A stretch of 64,000 bases of DNA from Polyangiaceae bacterium (GTDB taxonomy: Bacteria > Myxococcota_A > Polyangia > Polyangiales > Polyangiaceae). The notes under the pieces were generated by a model that searched no databases, had not been told where the DNA came from, and worked only from the letters and a program-made list of their open reading frames with translations. How positions within the stretch are numbered: position 1 is the first letter of the stretch; each line of letters starts with the position of its first letter. The position numbers were made by a program, and so were the translations under genes. Where the stretch lies: the NCBI GenBank assembly GCA_020633205.1, contig JACKEB010000019.1, positions 124,001-188,000 on the forward strand, read 5' to 3'. This document shows, one piece after another, positions 8,374-16,620 of the stretch.

Positions 8374-9489
8374 ATGAGCAGAAAGCGCCTGGAGGGACCG
8401 ATCGATCCCGAGCTTGCGAACGACATGCACCGCAAGGCGTCGACCTACACGCTGCTCTTGCACCAGCTGATCGCCGAACACCTGAACCTGAACCCAACGG
8501 ACCATAAGGTGCTCGACTTCATGCAGAGCTCGGGTCCCGAACCGCCGATGACCGCCGGGCGCCTCGCGGAGATCAGCGGCCTCAGCAGCGGAGCGATCAC
8601 CGGCGTGCTGGATCGCCTCGAGAAGGGTCGGTTCATTCGTCGCGAGCGAGATCCAAAGGATCGGCGCTCAGTCATCATTCGTTTCCTCCCGGATCGAATT
8701 CCCGACCTCGAGTCTGCCTTCGCGCCAATCGGGGAGGCAAATGCCCGGCTCTGGGCGGAGTATTCCCCGAGCGAGCAGGCGCTCATCTACGACTACTTCC
8801 AGCGCACCTTCGAGCTGGTGGATAGAGAGGTGGCAAGGCTCAAGGGTACAGCGCCCGTATCCCCGGCGAAGGCGATCTCGGAGTCTGACTGGGTCGCGCC
8901 TCGGGGGGACACGCAGCGCGGCACCCTGGATTTCACCAACGGCATGAGTCGACTGCTGCTGACTAGCGGCTCCGACACGGAGCTCGCGCGCGCCAGCTTC
9001 GACGGCGAAGCTCCAAAGCTCGAACACCGCGAGGAACTGATACGCGTTCGCTACCCGCGCTCGCTGCTCGCGCTGCTCAAGTCGAAGCCGAAGCGGGGAG
9101 AGATCCGCCTATGCCGTGCGGTACCCTGGCAGCTACAAGTCAACGGCGGGGCAACGGAGCTGGAGTGCGCGTTTCGTGAGCTTCAACTTGAACACTTCAA
9201 GCTCCGCGGCGGCGCCCAGCGACTGACCCTCGATCTTGGGGTGCCAGCCGCCCGCGTTCCAATCGAAATCCAGGGGGGAGCGCAGCAATTGAGCGTGGTG
9301 CGCCCCGCGTCGAGCGCGATCCGTTTGCGCGTGGACGGTGGCGCAACCAAGGTGGAACTCGACACACTGAAACTCGGGGCCGTCGGTGGGGAGCTTCAGT
9401 GGGCGACGCCTGGGCTGAACGAAACGCAACCGTTTTATGACATTCATGTGCACGGCGGGTGCGTCGGGTTGGCATTGTCGTCGAGCTGA
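8374..9489 (+). CDS. MarR-family regulator fused to a LiaF-like beta-strand domain
   Basis: Residues 1 to about 160 are a MarR winged helix: the recognition helix region is LAEISGLSSGAITGVLDRLEKGRFIRRE and the wing is DPKDRRSVIIRF. A normal MarR protein ends near residue 150. Here a linker leads to about 190 further residues made of short beta-strands with recurring Gly-Gly motifs (NGGATELE, RGGAQRLT, QGGAQQLS, DGGATKVE, HGGCVGLA). This periodic pattern resembles the stacked-strand domain of LiaF/DUF4097-type proteins. The gene is divergent from the efflux operon, so it probably represses or activates that operon. The C-terminal part may sense a ligand or form oligomers. The domain fusion is seen directly; its role is inferred. 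Confidence 0.82.
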   Translation: MSRKRLEGPIDPELANDMHRKASTYTLLLHQLIAEHLNLNPTDHKVLDFMQSSGPEPPMTAGRLAEISGLSSGAITGVLDRLEKGRFIRRERDPKDRRSVIIRFLPDRIPDLESAFAPIGEANARLWAEYSPSEQALIYDYFQRTFELVDREVARLKGTAPVSPAKAISESDWVAPRGDTQRGTLDFTNGMSRLLLTSGSDTELARASFDGEAPKLEHREELIRVRYPRSLLALLKSKPKRGEIRLCRAVPWQLQVNGGATELECAFRELQLEHFKLRGGAQRLTLDLGVPAARVPIEIQGGAQQLSVVRPASSAIRLRVDGGATKVELDTLKLGAVGGELQWATPGLNETQPFYDIHVHGGCVGLALSSS

Positions 9490-9550
9490 GCGCAGGGCGC
9501 GCTACCCAACCTAGAGGCGTTCAGCTAGCGTCTTGTCTCCGTAGTTCGCT

Positions 9551-9595
9551 GCAAAACTCGCCCGCCCCCTCGGGGTGTGGGCACGCGAGTTTTGC
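9551..9595. terminator. Bidirectional hairpin terminator between convergent genes
   Basis: GCAAAACTCGC (9551-9561) pairs perfectly with GCGAGTTTTGC (9585-9595), and the C-rich and G-rich loop halves can extend the stem. The AAAA and TTTT in the arms suit a terminator used from both sides. It lies between the ends of the MarR-fusion gene (plus) and the porin gene (minus). Confidence 0.75.
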
Positions 9596-9664
9596 GCCTT
9601 CGCGCTACTTTTGAGACGAGGAAACGCTGTGTTGATTTGTTCAGCGAATCACAGATTCGCCTCA

Positions 9665-10990
9665 CTAGTACCTCACCGTCGCCTGCACGCTGAGCTTCGG
9701 CGCTACGGTGTCCACGATGCGCTTCGCGTCGGGGCTACCGTCTGGGGCGGAGATGTCACGCCAGGCGTAGTTCAGGGCGACCTTGGCTTTGGCGTCGAGG
9801 AAGTACTGGGCGCCGATGACCACTTCCGTGAAGATACGGCGCGGAGCCTCCTCGTCATACTGTTGGTCCAGGCGGTTGAAGCCCAAGTCGAGCTCGAGCG
9901 GTTCGACCACTCTCGCTCCGAACAAGAACGTCCCTCCCCAGGCTTTTGCGTCCGGAGCGACTGCCACAGGATTACCCGGGAAGGGTGGAGCAGCGCCGGT
10001 AGGCAGCGCTCCCTTCGCCCACACCGCCTCGGTACGCAGCCTCAGCCAGTCCCACATGAACTGCGCGCCTCCGCCGGCGCGGAGGCGGTCCACTCGCTGC
10101 GTGTCGCTGTAGTGGCGCGAGCCTTCGAGGCCCCAAGCGAATAGCGCAAGCTCGTTGCGGTCTGGCTTGAACTCTTGCTGAGGCTTCGGCAGCCAAGCGA
10201 GCTGCACTCGCCCACCGACGTCCTTCGCGTCGTCCTCGTCGATGGCTCTCGCCTTGCCGTTCGTCACGCTCAGCGCGTAGCTCAAACGCAGCTGATTGCT
10301 GAAGGAGACGGTGTCGAACAGCATGACGCCGATGTCTCGGAACGAGTACGCGGCGCCAGTCTGCACGCCTTCATCGATTGCCCGTTCCTGCAGCAGGCGA
10401 GCCGCAACAACGGAGAAATCGATGAGGTCCGTGGTGATGTGAAAGGCCTCGAGGGTCTCGTCCATCGTCGCGAGCTTGAACTGTCCCGCACGGAAACGCG
10501 GTCCCCAGGGAGAGCTATAGGTAGCCGAGCCGTCCATCAACGCGGGTCCGTCGCTGGTGGAGGCGTTCTGGCCGGCGTCCACCGTGGCAAGGTAGGTCAC
10601 CGCGCCCTCCGTCTTCGGAATCGTGCCGCGGATCCCAAGGCGCAGGCGACGCACGCCGAAGGCGCTCTGGGTGTCGTCTCCCGAGAGCACGTTGAAGGCT
10701 GCATGACGCCCCTCGTAGGCCTGCAGCCCTGGGCTCTGTAGACCAGTCACTTTGTCGGGGAACAGCACCGCCTGGTAGAGCGGCTGAATGAAGAACACCG
10801 GGCGGATCGCCTCCTCCTCCTTGGCCGTCACCTCGGTGCCATGAAGCATCATCCAATCGGTGGCATGGGCAGGCTTCGGAAGGGCGAACACACTGGCAGC
10901 GCCAAGCAGCGCGAAGCCAAGTTGGGCTCGACTGGAGCGCTTCACTCGACGCGGGCGGGCATGCAGCAACGCCGGTTTGTTCTGGATCAT
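9665..10990 (-). CDS. Outer-membrane porin (phosphate-selective porin O/P-like)
   Basis: The 441-residue protein begins with a basic n-region and a signal peptide cut after a sequence like PKPAHA (about residue 43). The rest is a run of amphipathic beta-strands with alternating aromatic residues and ends in Tyr (VQATVRY), the usual C-terminal signal for beta-barrel insertion. The strand pattern and size resemble the OprO/OprP family, although the ligand is not known. It lies 70 bases downstream of the TsdA-like cytochrome gene on the same strand, so it may be co-transcribed and admit thiosulfate or another anion. That link is inference. Confidence 0.8.
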   Translation of the reverse strand: MIQNKPALLHARPRRVKRSSRAQLGFALLGAASVFALPKPAHATDWMMLHGTEVTAKEEEAIRPVFFIQPLYQAVLFPDKVTGLQSPGLQAYEGRHAAFNVLSGDDTQSAFGVRRLRLGIRGTIPKTEGAVTYLATVDAGQNASTSDGPALMDGSATYSSPWGPRFRAGQFKLATMDETLEAFHITTDLIDFSVVAARLLQERAIDEGVQTGAAYSFRDIGVMLFDTVSFSNQLRLSYALSVTNGKARAIDEDDAKDVGGRVQLAWLPKPQQEFKPDRNELALFAWGLEGSRHYSDTQRVDRLRAGGGAQFMWDWLRLRTEAVWAKGALPTGAAPPFPGNPVAVAPDAKAWGGTFLFGARVVEPLELDLGFNRLDQQYDEEAPRRIFTEVVIGAQYFLDAKAKVALNYAWRDISAPDGSPDAKRIVDTVAPKLSVQATVRY

Positions 10991-11017
10991 ACTTCTAGTT
11001 TTCTGCTGACAAAGTTC

Positions 11018-11039
11018 GTTTTTGGGGGGAGGTCAAGCG
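11018..11039 (+). repeat. Dispersed G-rich motif copy
   Basis: The core tttttggggggaggtcaagcg lies between the porin and cytochrome genes. It is nearly identical to the copy at 16331, and the two share GG[TA]C[AC]AGCG after the G-run. With the inverted copy at 12831 it brackets the cytochrome pair. Confidence 0.6.
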
Positions 11040-11060
11040 TCGCCCTACCCCGTGGATGGT

Positions 11061-12011
11061 CTAGCGCGCCGCCAGATGTTTCTTCACGGATACGCCTTCT
11101 CCCAAAACATGACCGTCGACTTCGTCTCCATAGGTACACTTCTCGTCGTGATACCTCGCATCCGCGTCGGCGATGGAACCCTTGGCGCGGGGGTCCTTCG
11201 GGCGTTCGTGGCTGTTGATGTAGAGCGCGACGTCCCACGCTTCCTGGTTGCTCAACGAGTCGCCTTTGCCGTAAGGCATGTTGGCCTTGATGAAGCCCGC
11301 AGCTGTGTTCACTCGGTGCATGCCCGCGCCCCAGTTGTAGGAGTCAGGTCCCCAGAGGGGCGGGAAGGCGTATTCGCCGCTCTTGAGCTTCGTGCCTTCA
11401 CCGTTTGCACCGTGGCAGAGCGCGCAGCTGCTCTGATAGATGCTCTCACCGCGGGCGTAGCTCGGCTTGGCTGACGGCTTCGGCAGATCGGGGTAGCCAC
11501 GCCCCGGATAATCGGCGCCCTGAGAGACTCCCTTCGCGAGCCACGCCATATAGGTTTGGAGATCCACGAGGATCGGATCGTTTGGCGGCGGTGCATGCCC
11601 ACGCTTACTGGCAGGCGCATTCATCGAGTAGGTGAAACAACCTCGCAGGCGCTCGTCCATCGTGTTCACGTGGCCGTTCTTCTTGCGATAGGCGGGGTAC
11701 ATACCCCAGGCCGCCCAGAGCGGTCCTGAGTTCGCCTTGCGCCCGTCGTCGAGGTGACAGTTGCGACAGCTCATGCCGTTACCGACATACTCGCTGGCGT
11801 ACTTCCCGGTGTCGTGAAAGATCGCCTCTCCTCTCCGCACGGAATCTCCTTGGGCACCTGCGGGGACGGCATCACGCGGTGGGGAGACGAAGTACTTGGG
11901 CTCTGGCGAACTCTTCGGGGTCGCGCTCGGTTCCTCGGTTGCGCTCGGCTGACGCTCTGGAGCGCCACACGCGAGCAGTAAAAGCGGTAGAGCCAATAGA
12001 ATGCGCTTCAT
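11061..12011 (-). CDS. tsdA: TsdA-like dihaem cytochrome c lipoprotein (thiosulfate dehydrogenase)
   Basis: The ATG at 12011 overlaps the stop of the upstream cytochrome gene (ATGA) and is followed by a lipoprotein signal with lipobox LLAC (Cys15). The 316-residue protein has two haem c sites, C82-x-x-C85-H86 (CRNCH) and C196-x-x-C199-H200 (CALCH). The stretch DTGKYASEYVGNGMSCRNCH and the later GCFTYSMN (Cys125) resemble TsdA, in which a Cys is the unusual axial ligand of the active-site haem. TsdA joins two thiosulfates to tetrathionate in the periplasm. The Met in KANMPYG is a likely ligand of haem 2. The lipid anchor, instead of a free periplasmic enzyme, is a variation. The family call is by motif only. 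Confidence 0.75.
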   Translation of the reverse strand: MKRILLALPLLLLACGAPERQPSATEEPSATPKSSPEPKYFVSPPRDAVPAGAQGDSVRRGEAIFHDTGKYASEYVGNGMSCRNCHLDDGRKANSGPLWAAWGMYPAYRKKNGHVNTMDERLRGCFTYSMNAPASKRGHAPPPNDPILVDLQTYMAWLAKGVSQGADYPGRGYPDLPKPSAKPSYARGESIYQSSCALCHGANGEGTKLKSGEYAFPPLWGPDSYNWGAGMHRVNTAAGFIKANMPYGKGDSLSNQEAWDVALYINSHERPKDPRAKGSIADADARYHDEKCTYGDEVDGHVLGEGVSVKKHLAAR

Positions 12012-12688
12012 TGCGAATCCTCCACGGGTAGGGAGGCGAAGTACGCAGCAGCGGCCCGCATGTCTTCCTCGGTCATGCGAGCGGCGATGCCGCTCATCAA
12101 CTTCAGCGGTTCGCCGATCCGCTCCCCGCTCTTCCACTGAGCGAGCTGGGCCTCGGTGTAGCTTGGATGCTGACCGGCGAGCGCTGGAAAGTTCACGCCA
12201 ACCCCCACCCCACCTGGGCCATGACAGCTCTCACAAGGCGGGATCTCCCGGTCCCAAGCTCCGTGCTGTGCGAGTGTCTTTCCGCGCGCAACCAGACTTG
12301 CATCGGCTACCGCGTTGCTCTTGGTCCTCAGTGACGCGTAGTACTCACTCACCGCCCCTCGCTCAGCATCAGTGAGCGCCGCGGCGACTGGAGACATCAA
12401 GTCGTTCTTGCGTTGCTTGGCTTGGAAGTGCTTGATCTGCTGCTCGAGGTAGGCCGCGTCCAACCCCGCAAGCCGTGGAAAGTTCGCACCTGCCAGGCCC
12501 GCGCCGTCTTCCCCGTGGCAGGTCTTGCACGCCACCACACCCTTCGGGTTGCCCTCCGTGGCGAGCTTCTTTCCCAGTGTCAGCCTATCCTCCTCCGCGT
12601 GAGCGCTACCCACGACGAGCGCCAGTAGCGACGCGAGAGCTCCCAACAGCACTCGGGGGCGATAGAGGCGAACTCTGGAGTGCGACAT
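12008..12688 (-). CDS. tsdB: Dihaem cytochrome c4-like protein (TsdB-like electron acceptor)
   Basis: This 226-residue protein has a signal peptide (to about AHA31) and two similar haem domains with CKTCH at 54-58 and CESCH at 152-156. Each domain has a downstream Met (M98 in NDLMSP, and the Met of LKLMSG) suited to be the sixth ligand. That is the cytochrome c4 plan. TsdB, the usual electron acceptor encoded beside tsdA, is of this type, and here the gene directly precedes and overlaps the tsdA-like gene by four bases. The ATG at 12688 is chosen because it gives a compact signal peptide. An ATG at 12724 is also open. It could also serve a terminal oxidase. Confidence 0.78.
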   Translation of the reverse strand: MSHSRVRLYRPRVLLGALASLLALVVGSAHAEEDRLTLGKKLATEGNPKGVVACKTCHGEDGAGLAGANFPRLAGLDAAYLEQQIKHFQAKQRKNDLMSPVAAALTDAERGAVSEYYASLRTKSNAVADASLVARGKTLAQHGAWDREIPPCESCHGPGGVGVGVNFPALAGQHPSYTEAQLAQWKSGERIGEPLKLMSGIAARMTEEDMRAAAAYFASLPVEDSQ

Positions 12689-12830
12689 AAGTGCCCACCA
12701 AGCAACCCGCGTACCAATGGACATTTCTGGGTCTTTTCGCGGGAATTTCTAGATTTCGCTACACCTTGCAACGGCGACCCTGGAACGCGTGAAACACTAC
12801 GAAACACCACGCCGGAGCGGAGCCAAGACA

Positions 12831-12850
12831 GCTCGCCTCTCCCCCCAAGA
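12831..12850 (-). repeat. Dispersed G-rich motif copy (inverted)
   Basis: The bases gctcgcctctccccccaaga read tcttggggggagaggcgagc on the minus strand. They lie in the 226-base divergent gap between the cytochrome pair and the MBL-fold gene, a gap that must also hold both promoters. No clear -35/-10 pair was recognised there. Confidence 0.6.
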
Positions 12851-12914
12851 TCCACGCGGAAAGGGATGCCGGTGACTAGCCAGCGTGCCGGGAGATCCTG
12901 ATACTCTGCGCGCC

Positions 12915-13769
12915 ATGCGCACGCACTCCCTGGTTCTGAGCCTGCTCACCGCAGCGTGGTTAGTAGGCTGCAACAACACGACACCGCCTAGCACTCAGCC
13001 CAGTGCGGAGACTCCCAAGACAGCGAGCGCGAAACCAGAGCCGAGCACCGCGCCAACCGTGACTGCTGCGACCGACGGCGCGAAGGTCACGGACACCCTC
13101 GAGACGTCCGCCGGGCCTGTCACCTTCAGCCCGATCTATCACGGGACGCTCGCCATCGGCTTCAAGGGCAAGACCATCGTGGTGGATCCGTATTCCTCTG
13201 CTCCCAAGGGCTGGCTGCCAAAAGCCGACTTGGTGCTGATCACGGATATCCATCCGGACCACTACGATCCCAAGGCTATCGAAGAGGTGAAGAAGGACAG
13301 CACGATCTTCGTAGCCCCCAAGGTGGTGACGGATAAGCTGGAGGGAGCAAAGCCCCTGGCCAACGGCGAGGAGACGAAGGAACTCGACATTGGCATCCGC
13401 GCGGTACCAATGTACAACCTCAAGCGCGGACCAGAAGAAGGCAAGCTCTTCCACGACAAGGGGCGTGGAAACGGCTACGTGCTGACCTTCGGCGACAAGC
13501 ACGTCTACCTCTCCGGAGACACCGAGTGCACCGATGAGATGAAGGCGCTCAAGGATATCGACTTGGCCTTCGTCTGCATGAACCTGCCGTACACCATGCC
13601 CCCGGACGAGGCAGCGGTGTGCATCAAGGCGTTCAAGCCAAAGCTGATCATCCCGTACCACTATCGAGGCAGCGATCTCTCGAAGCTGGAGACTGCCCTC
13701 GAAGGTACGGAAGGCGTGAAGCTCGAGAAGCGAGACTTCTACGTGGGCGGAGAAGAAAAGAAGAAGTAG
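12915..13769 (+). CDS. MBL-fold metallohydrolase-like lipoprotein (UlaG-like)
   Basis: Starting at ATG 12915, the 284-residue protein has lipobox LVGC (Cys19), a Ser/Thr/Pro/Ala linker of about 40 residues, and then a metallo-beta-lactamase fold. The motif is TDIHPDHYD, a HxHxDH box in which the first His is replaced by Asp. A later YLSGDTE gives the conserved Asp, and IIPYHY gives a C-terminal His. UlaG-like proteins of this group are often hydrolases for small phosphoesters or lactones. Loss of the first His may change or weaken metal binding. The substrate is unknown. The next gene begins six bases after the stop. Confidence 0.85.
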   Translation: MRTHSLVLSLLTAAWLVGCNNTTPPSTQPSAETPKTASAKPEPSTAPTVTAATDGAKVTDTLETSAGPVTFSPIYHGTLAIGFKGKTIVVDPYSSAPKGWLPKADLVLITDIHPDHYDPKAIEEVKKDSTIFVAPKVVTDKLEGAKPLANGEETKELDIGIRAVPMYNLKRGPEEGKLFHDKGRGNGYVLTFGDKHVYLSGDTECTDEMKALKDIDLAFVCMNLPYTMPPDEAAVCIKAFKPKLIIPYHYRGSDLSKLETALEGTEGVKLEKRDFYVGGEEKKK

Positions 13770-13775
13770 CACCCC

Positions 13776-14933
13776 GTGCTCCGCGTCCTCGCCTACCTGT
13801 GGGGCGCCCTGCTGTTGCTCGGGATGGGGTGGGGCCTCGCCGATCTCTCACTGAGCGAAGAGGCCGCCCTCACCTATCAGCGCTCCATCTGTGAGGGGAG
13901 CGAATGCACTTACTCACAAGCCACGGCCGGCCGCTATCCGAGGCCTTGGAACGTCACCTGCCGCTTCGCTCACCCGAAGAGCGGGCGCAAGTTCCCGGGC
14001 CACGCCAGCACGTTCGCCGACCGCGACCAAGCCGCAAGCTATGGTGGGACCACCCGCTATTGCTGGATCGACGCGGCAGGCAACGACGTGCGACTCGAGC
14101 CTGGCTCCAAGGGATTGGTCGCCCTCGGGGCGCTCGGGGTGGTGTACGTGCTCGCTTGCTTTGGCGGATTTCTGATGCTGGCGGGACGGGACTTCCGTGC
14201 CCACCGGCCAGCGAGGCCGCTGGCCGATCCTCCAGAGTGGCTGCCTGAGTCTCTGCGCACCCCACCTCGGCGGATCCACTGGGAGGAAGCGCCGGGAGCG
14301 ATGCCGCAGGGCAACGCTGAAACAGCGCTAGGGTTTCGGCTAGTACCAGACTCTGGCGGCAACTTGGTATCCCTGTTCGTCGTCATGCTAGCGGTGCTCG
14401 GTGTGTTTTTGACCACGATCTTCGTGTTGATTGGCGACAAGGCGCACCCCATCTTCTGGGTGCTCGGCGTCCCCATCATCGCGGTGGTTCAGCTAGCGTT
14501 CGGAGGCTTCATCTTCAGCTTCTTCTTCGAGCCGCTGCGACTGGAGCTCGACGCCGATCGGGTCTTCCTCGGCAGCCGACCCATCCCATCCAACGTTGAT
14601 GAAGACATCCGCGAGGTAACGGTACACCCGGACCGCTGGGCGAATCGTCGCTGGAACGTCAGCGTGAACGGAACGTCCCTGTTAGACTGCCAGCCGGGGC
14701 CAACTCGAACTCAAGCGATGTGGCTCGGTGAACTGATCGTCGCTTGGGCGAACCGGCGGCGCACCGACCTGCTCGAGCTCAGGCTCAGTGAGACACCACC
14801 GCCTCGCCCGCTGAGCAGGCTCGAGCGGCAGGCGCGCGCCGAGCGGCGCGCACAGCGAGAGCACGAGCGGCGCCAGCAGCGACGGCTACAAAAGCGCCGC
14901 CGACGGCTCGAGGAGGTTGGTGAGCCCGACTAG
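13776..14933 (+). CDS. Predicted membrane protein with a basic C-terminal tail
   Basis: This protein of about 385 residues starts at a GTG six bases after the previous stop. It has an N-terminal hydrophobic segment (about 4-24), a Cys-containing extracytoplasmic loop (CEGSECTYS, NVTCRF, TRYCWID), a second membrane helix near 110-135, and a pair of helices near 205-260. The last 50 residues are strongly Arg/Glu/Gln rich (RAERRAQREHERRQQRRL) and probably helical in the cytoplasm. The loop resembles DUF3592-type membrane proteins, but this is weak. No function can be assigned. Confidence 0.75.
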   Translation: MLRVLAYLWGALLLLGMGWGLADLSLSEEAALTYQRSICEGSECTYSQATAGRYPRPWNVTCRFAHPKSGRKFPGHASTFADRDQAASYGGTTRYCWIDAAGNDVRLEPGSKGLVALGALGVVYVLACFGGFLMLAGRDFRAHRPARPLADPPEWLPESLRTPPRRIHWEEAPGAMPQGNAETALGFRLVPDSGGNLVSLFVVMLAVLGVFLTTIFVLIGDKAHPIFWVLGVPIIAVVQLAFGGFIFSFFFEPLRLELDADRVFLGSRPIPSNVDEDIREVTVHPDRWANRRWNVSVNGTSLLDCQPGPTRTQAMWLGELIVAWANRRRTDLLELRLSETPPPRPLSRLERQARAERRAQREHERRQQRRLQKRRRRLEEVGEPD

Positions 14934-15115
14934 TCATCATCGGTATCCCGCGCCAGCTCGCCACTTGGAGCATCCGGCAACACTGGGGGGCGATCCAGCG
15001 TGATCCCCTTGGACTTAGCGTACTCGAGAACGTGGCGCAGGCTCCTCTCGTAGAGGTCCCGTTCGCGAGCGTCGTCCTCGTCGCCGTCTTCCAGCTCCTC
15101 ACGATGGGGTTTCAC
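14930..15115 (-). CDS. Small acidic hypothetical protein
   Basis: The frame encodes 61 residues from a GTG at 15115, rich in Asp/Glu/Arg, with a helical stretch ERDLYERSLRHVLEYAKSKG and an Asp-rich end. Its stop codon overlaps the stop of the convergent membrane-protein gene (CTAG). GGGAG lies about 12 bases before the start. Composition and codon use look coding, but there is no recognisable family. Confidence 0.5.
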   Translation of the reverse strand: MKPHREELEDGDEDDARERDLYERSLRHVLEYAKSKGITLDRPPVLPDAPSGELARDTDDD

Positions 15116-15251
15116 GCCGCGCGCGATCTCCCGCGCGAGCTCAGAGCGCCTAACCTACGCTTGCTGAGCTTAGGCCGAGGTTAGTCCACCCGGCGCGAAC
15201 GAGGCGCGTCGAGCAATGCCAGGTCGAGCAATGCCTATCCACGCGGATTCG

Positions 15252-16118
15252 CTACAGCACCACGTCGAGCATCTGCAACTTGGTGAGGTGCCGGTCGAGC
15301 GCGATGGCGTACTCGTCGATCAAGGGGTCCAAGTCGACAACCACCTCGCTGCTGTTCGCGTTGTCCACGGTGCCGCTCAGCGGTAGCTCGACGTCCGGCG
15401 CGACCAGCACGCCAGTCCAGGTGTCACCGTTCTCCAGCTGGTTCTGTGTACAAGCCAGGATCAAGCGCTCGTTGCTGATCGCCTTCACCTTGCGCAGGCT
15501 CCCGTCGTCCAAGCGCACACGCGTCTCGAGGGCGCTGCTCGGCTCGACTACGTAGTGCCCCTTCTTGTTCTGCTCGATCAACGCATCCAGCTCCTCGAAG
15601 AGCTGATCGTGAAGGGGCGTATCGTCGCTCTCCAAGAGCGCTTCGCGCATCCGCTTCATCGCTTTCTGCGTGGAAATCAAGTTCGAGCGCATCTCCTCCA
15701 ACCGACGCTGATCCCGGCGCACCTTCGAGGCAACCACCCGGAGCAGGTTGTGGTGGAAGGGGAACGCGACGTCGCCGTGGGCCTCGAAGAACTGCATCAA
15801 CTTGTCGAAGCTCGCTCCGAGCAACGTCACGTCAGTCTTCGCGACGGCCGTCATGCTGCGCTTCGTTTGTGTCACGGCACCGAGCTCGCCTACGGGCGCC
15901 ACCGGCTCGAGCACGAAGACTTCGGTCTCTCCGTCCAAGAGCGATACCTGCCCTTCGACCAGTAGCTCGAAGCGCTCCGAGACTTTGCCTGCGCGAAAAG
16001 CCACCTCGCCGGAGTGCAGCCGCCGTTCACTGAGCGCACCGATCAGCTCACTCAGGTGAGCCTCGGTCATCTCCGCGAATAGAGGGATGCGTTGCAGATC
16101 GGCGGGGGACACACTCAT
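15252..16118 (-). CDS. Cyclic-nucleotide-binding domain protein with PilZ-like C-terminus
   Basis: Residues 1 to about 130 form a cNMP-binding (CRP-type) beta-roll: SGEVAFRAGKVSERFELLVEGQVSLL, and PVGELGAV, the phosphate-binding cassette region. A helical segment follows (about 130-195), then a beta-rich segment of about 90 residues (ALETRVRLDDGSLRKVKAISNERLI) that could be PilZ-like. There is no helix-turn-helix, so it is not a CRP-type DNA binder. GGAGGA lies upstream of the ATG. It may couple cAMP to motility or envelope functions, as seen for other CRP-domain proteins in myxobacteria, but its partner is unknown. Confidence 0.8.
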   Translation of the reverse strand: MSVSPADLQRIPLFAEMTEAHLSELIGALSERRLHSGEVAFRAGKVSERFELLVEGQVSLLDGETEVFVLEPVAPVGELGAVTQTKRSMTAVAKTDVTLLGASFDKLMQFFEAHGDVAFPFHHNLLRVVASKVRRDQRRLEEMRSNLISTQKAMKRMREALLESDDTPLHDQLFEELDALIEQNKKGHYVVEPSSALETRVRLDDGSLRKVKAISNERLILACTQNQLENGDTWTGVLVAPDVELPLSGTVDNANSSEVVVDLDPLIDEYAIALDRHLTKLQMLDVVL

Positions 16119-16182
16119 CAGGAACTCCTCCGCTCGCTGGGTGGGCGCGGCGAGCCGCGGGTGCGAGCGGACGGATAGCCTA

Positions 16183-16196
16183 CCTGAGCGCTCAGG
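16183..16196. promoter_or_regulatory. Perfect 14-bp palindrome upstream of the cNMP-binding gene
   Basis: CCTGAGCGCTCAGG is identical to its reverse complement. It lies 65 bases upstream of the start of the minus-strand cNMP-binding gene and faces secA on the other side. A dimeric repressor site is likely. No regulator can be named. Confidence 0.5.
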
Positions 16197-16240
16197 CAGC
16201 GCGCCCTTAGATCCACGCAGGCTCCGCGCGTGGTGCGCAG

Positions 16241-16260
16241 TGCTCTCTCCCCCCCGAAAG
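16241..16260 (-). repeat. Dispersed G-rich motif copy (inverted)
   Basis: The bases tgctctctcccccccgaaag read ctttcgggggggagagagca on the minus strand. This copy has a C in the TT[TC] position before the G-run, like the copies at 57885 and 57981. Confidence 0.5.
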
Positions 16261-16330
16261 AAGCCACCGAGGGACGGCCAGCGCCTTCCCCCATAGCCAA
16301 GCTAAGTCCAACGAATGCGTATCTTTTTCC

Positions 16331-16353
16331 GGTTTTTGGGGGGAGGACCAGCG
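16331..16353 (+). repeat. Dispersed G-rich motif copy
   Basis: The core tttttggggggaggaccagc is the closest match to the copy at 11018. It lies 71 bases from the inverted copy at 16241-16260. Confidence 0.6.
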
Positions 16354-16620
16354 GGCCAGTCACCCAAACTCGGCCAAAGGGGGCTCAGAAACCGCATGCG
16401 GCGGGCTCCCGACCCTGGCATGGCCCGGCCGCTGGTACTACTTTGAGCGCCTTCAATGGGCCGAGTCGTTTGACCAGCACGAAGCGCGAGCGAGCCTGAA
16501 ACTCAGCTCCGCTCCGGAGTCACGACTAGACCGGCAGGGCACCTCGACCGAGCAAGCTGCTTGGTCTCGAGGGCTTCGGCGATTAGAGAGCGACCACACA
16601 GCGACAACAGAGAGAACGCG

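Larger units (their letters stand above)
16119..16620. other. Divergent intergenic region before secA
   Basis: This 502-base gap separates the cNMP-binding gene and secA. It contains the 14-bp palindrome at 16183 and two copies of the G-rich motif in opposite orientation (16241-16260 and 16331-16353). It also holds a T-rich patch (atctttttccggtttttgg) near 16321-16339. No small gene with a good start and ribosome-binding site was seen. The promoters of both genes should lie here but were not pinned down. Confidence 0.6.
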
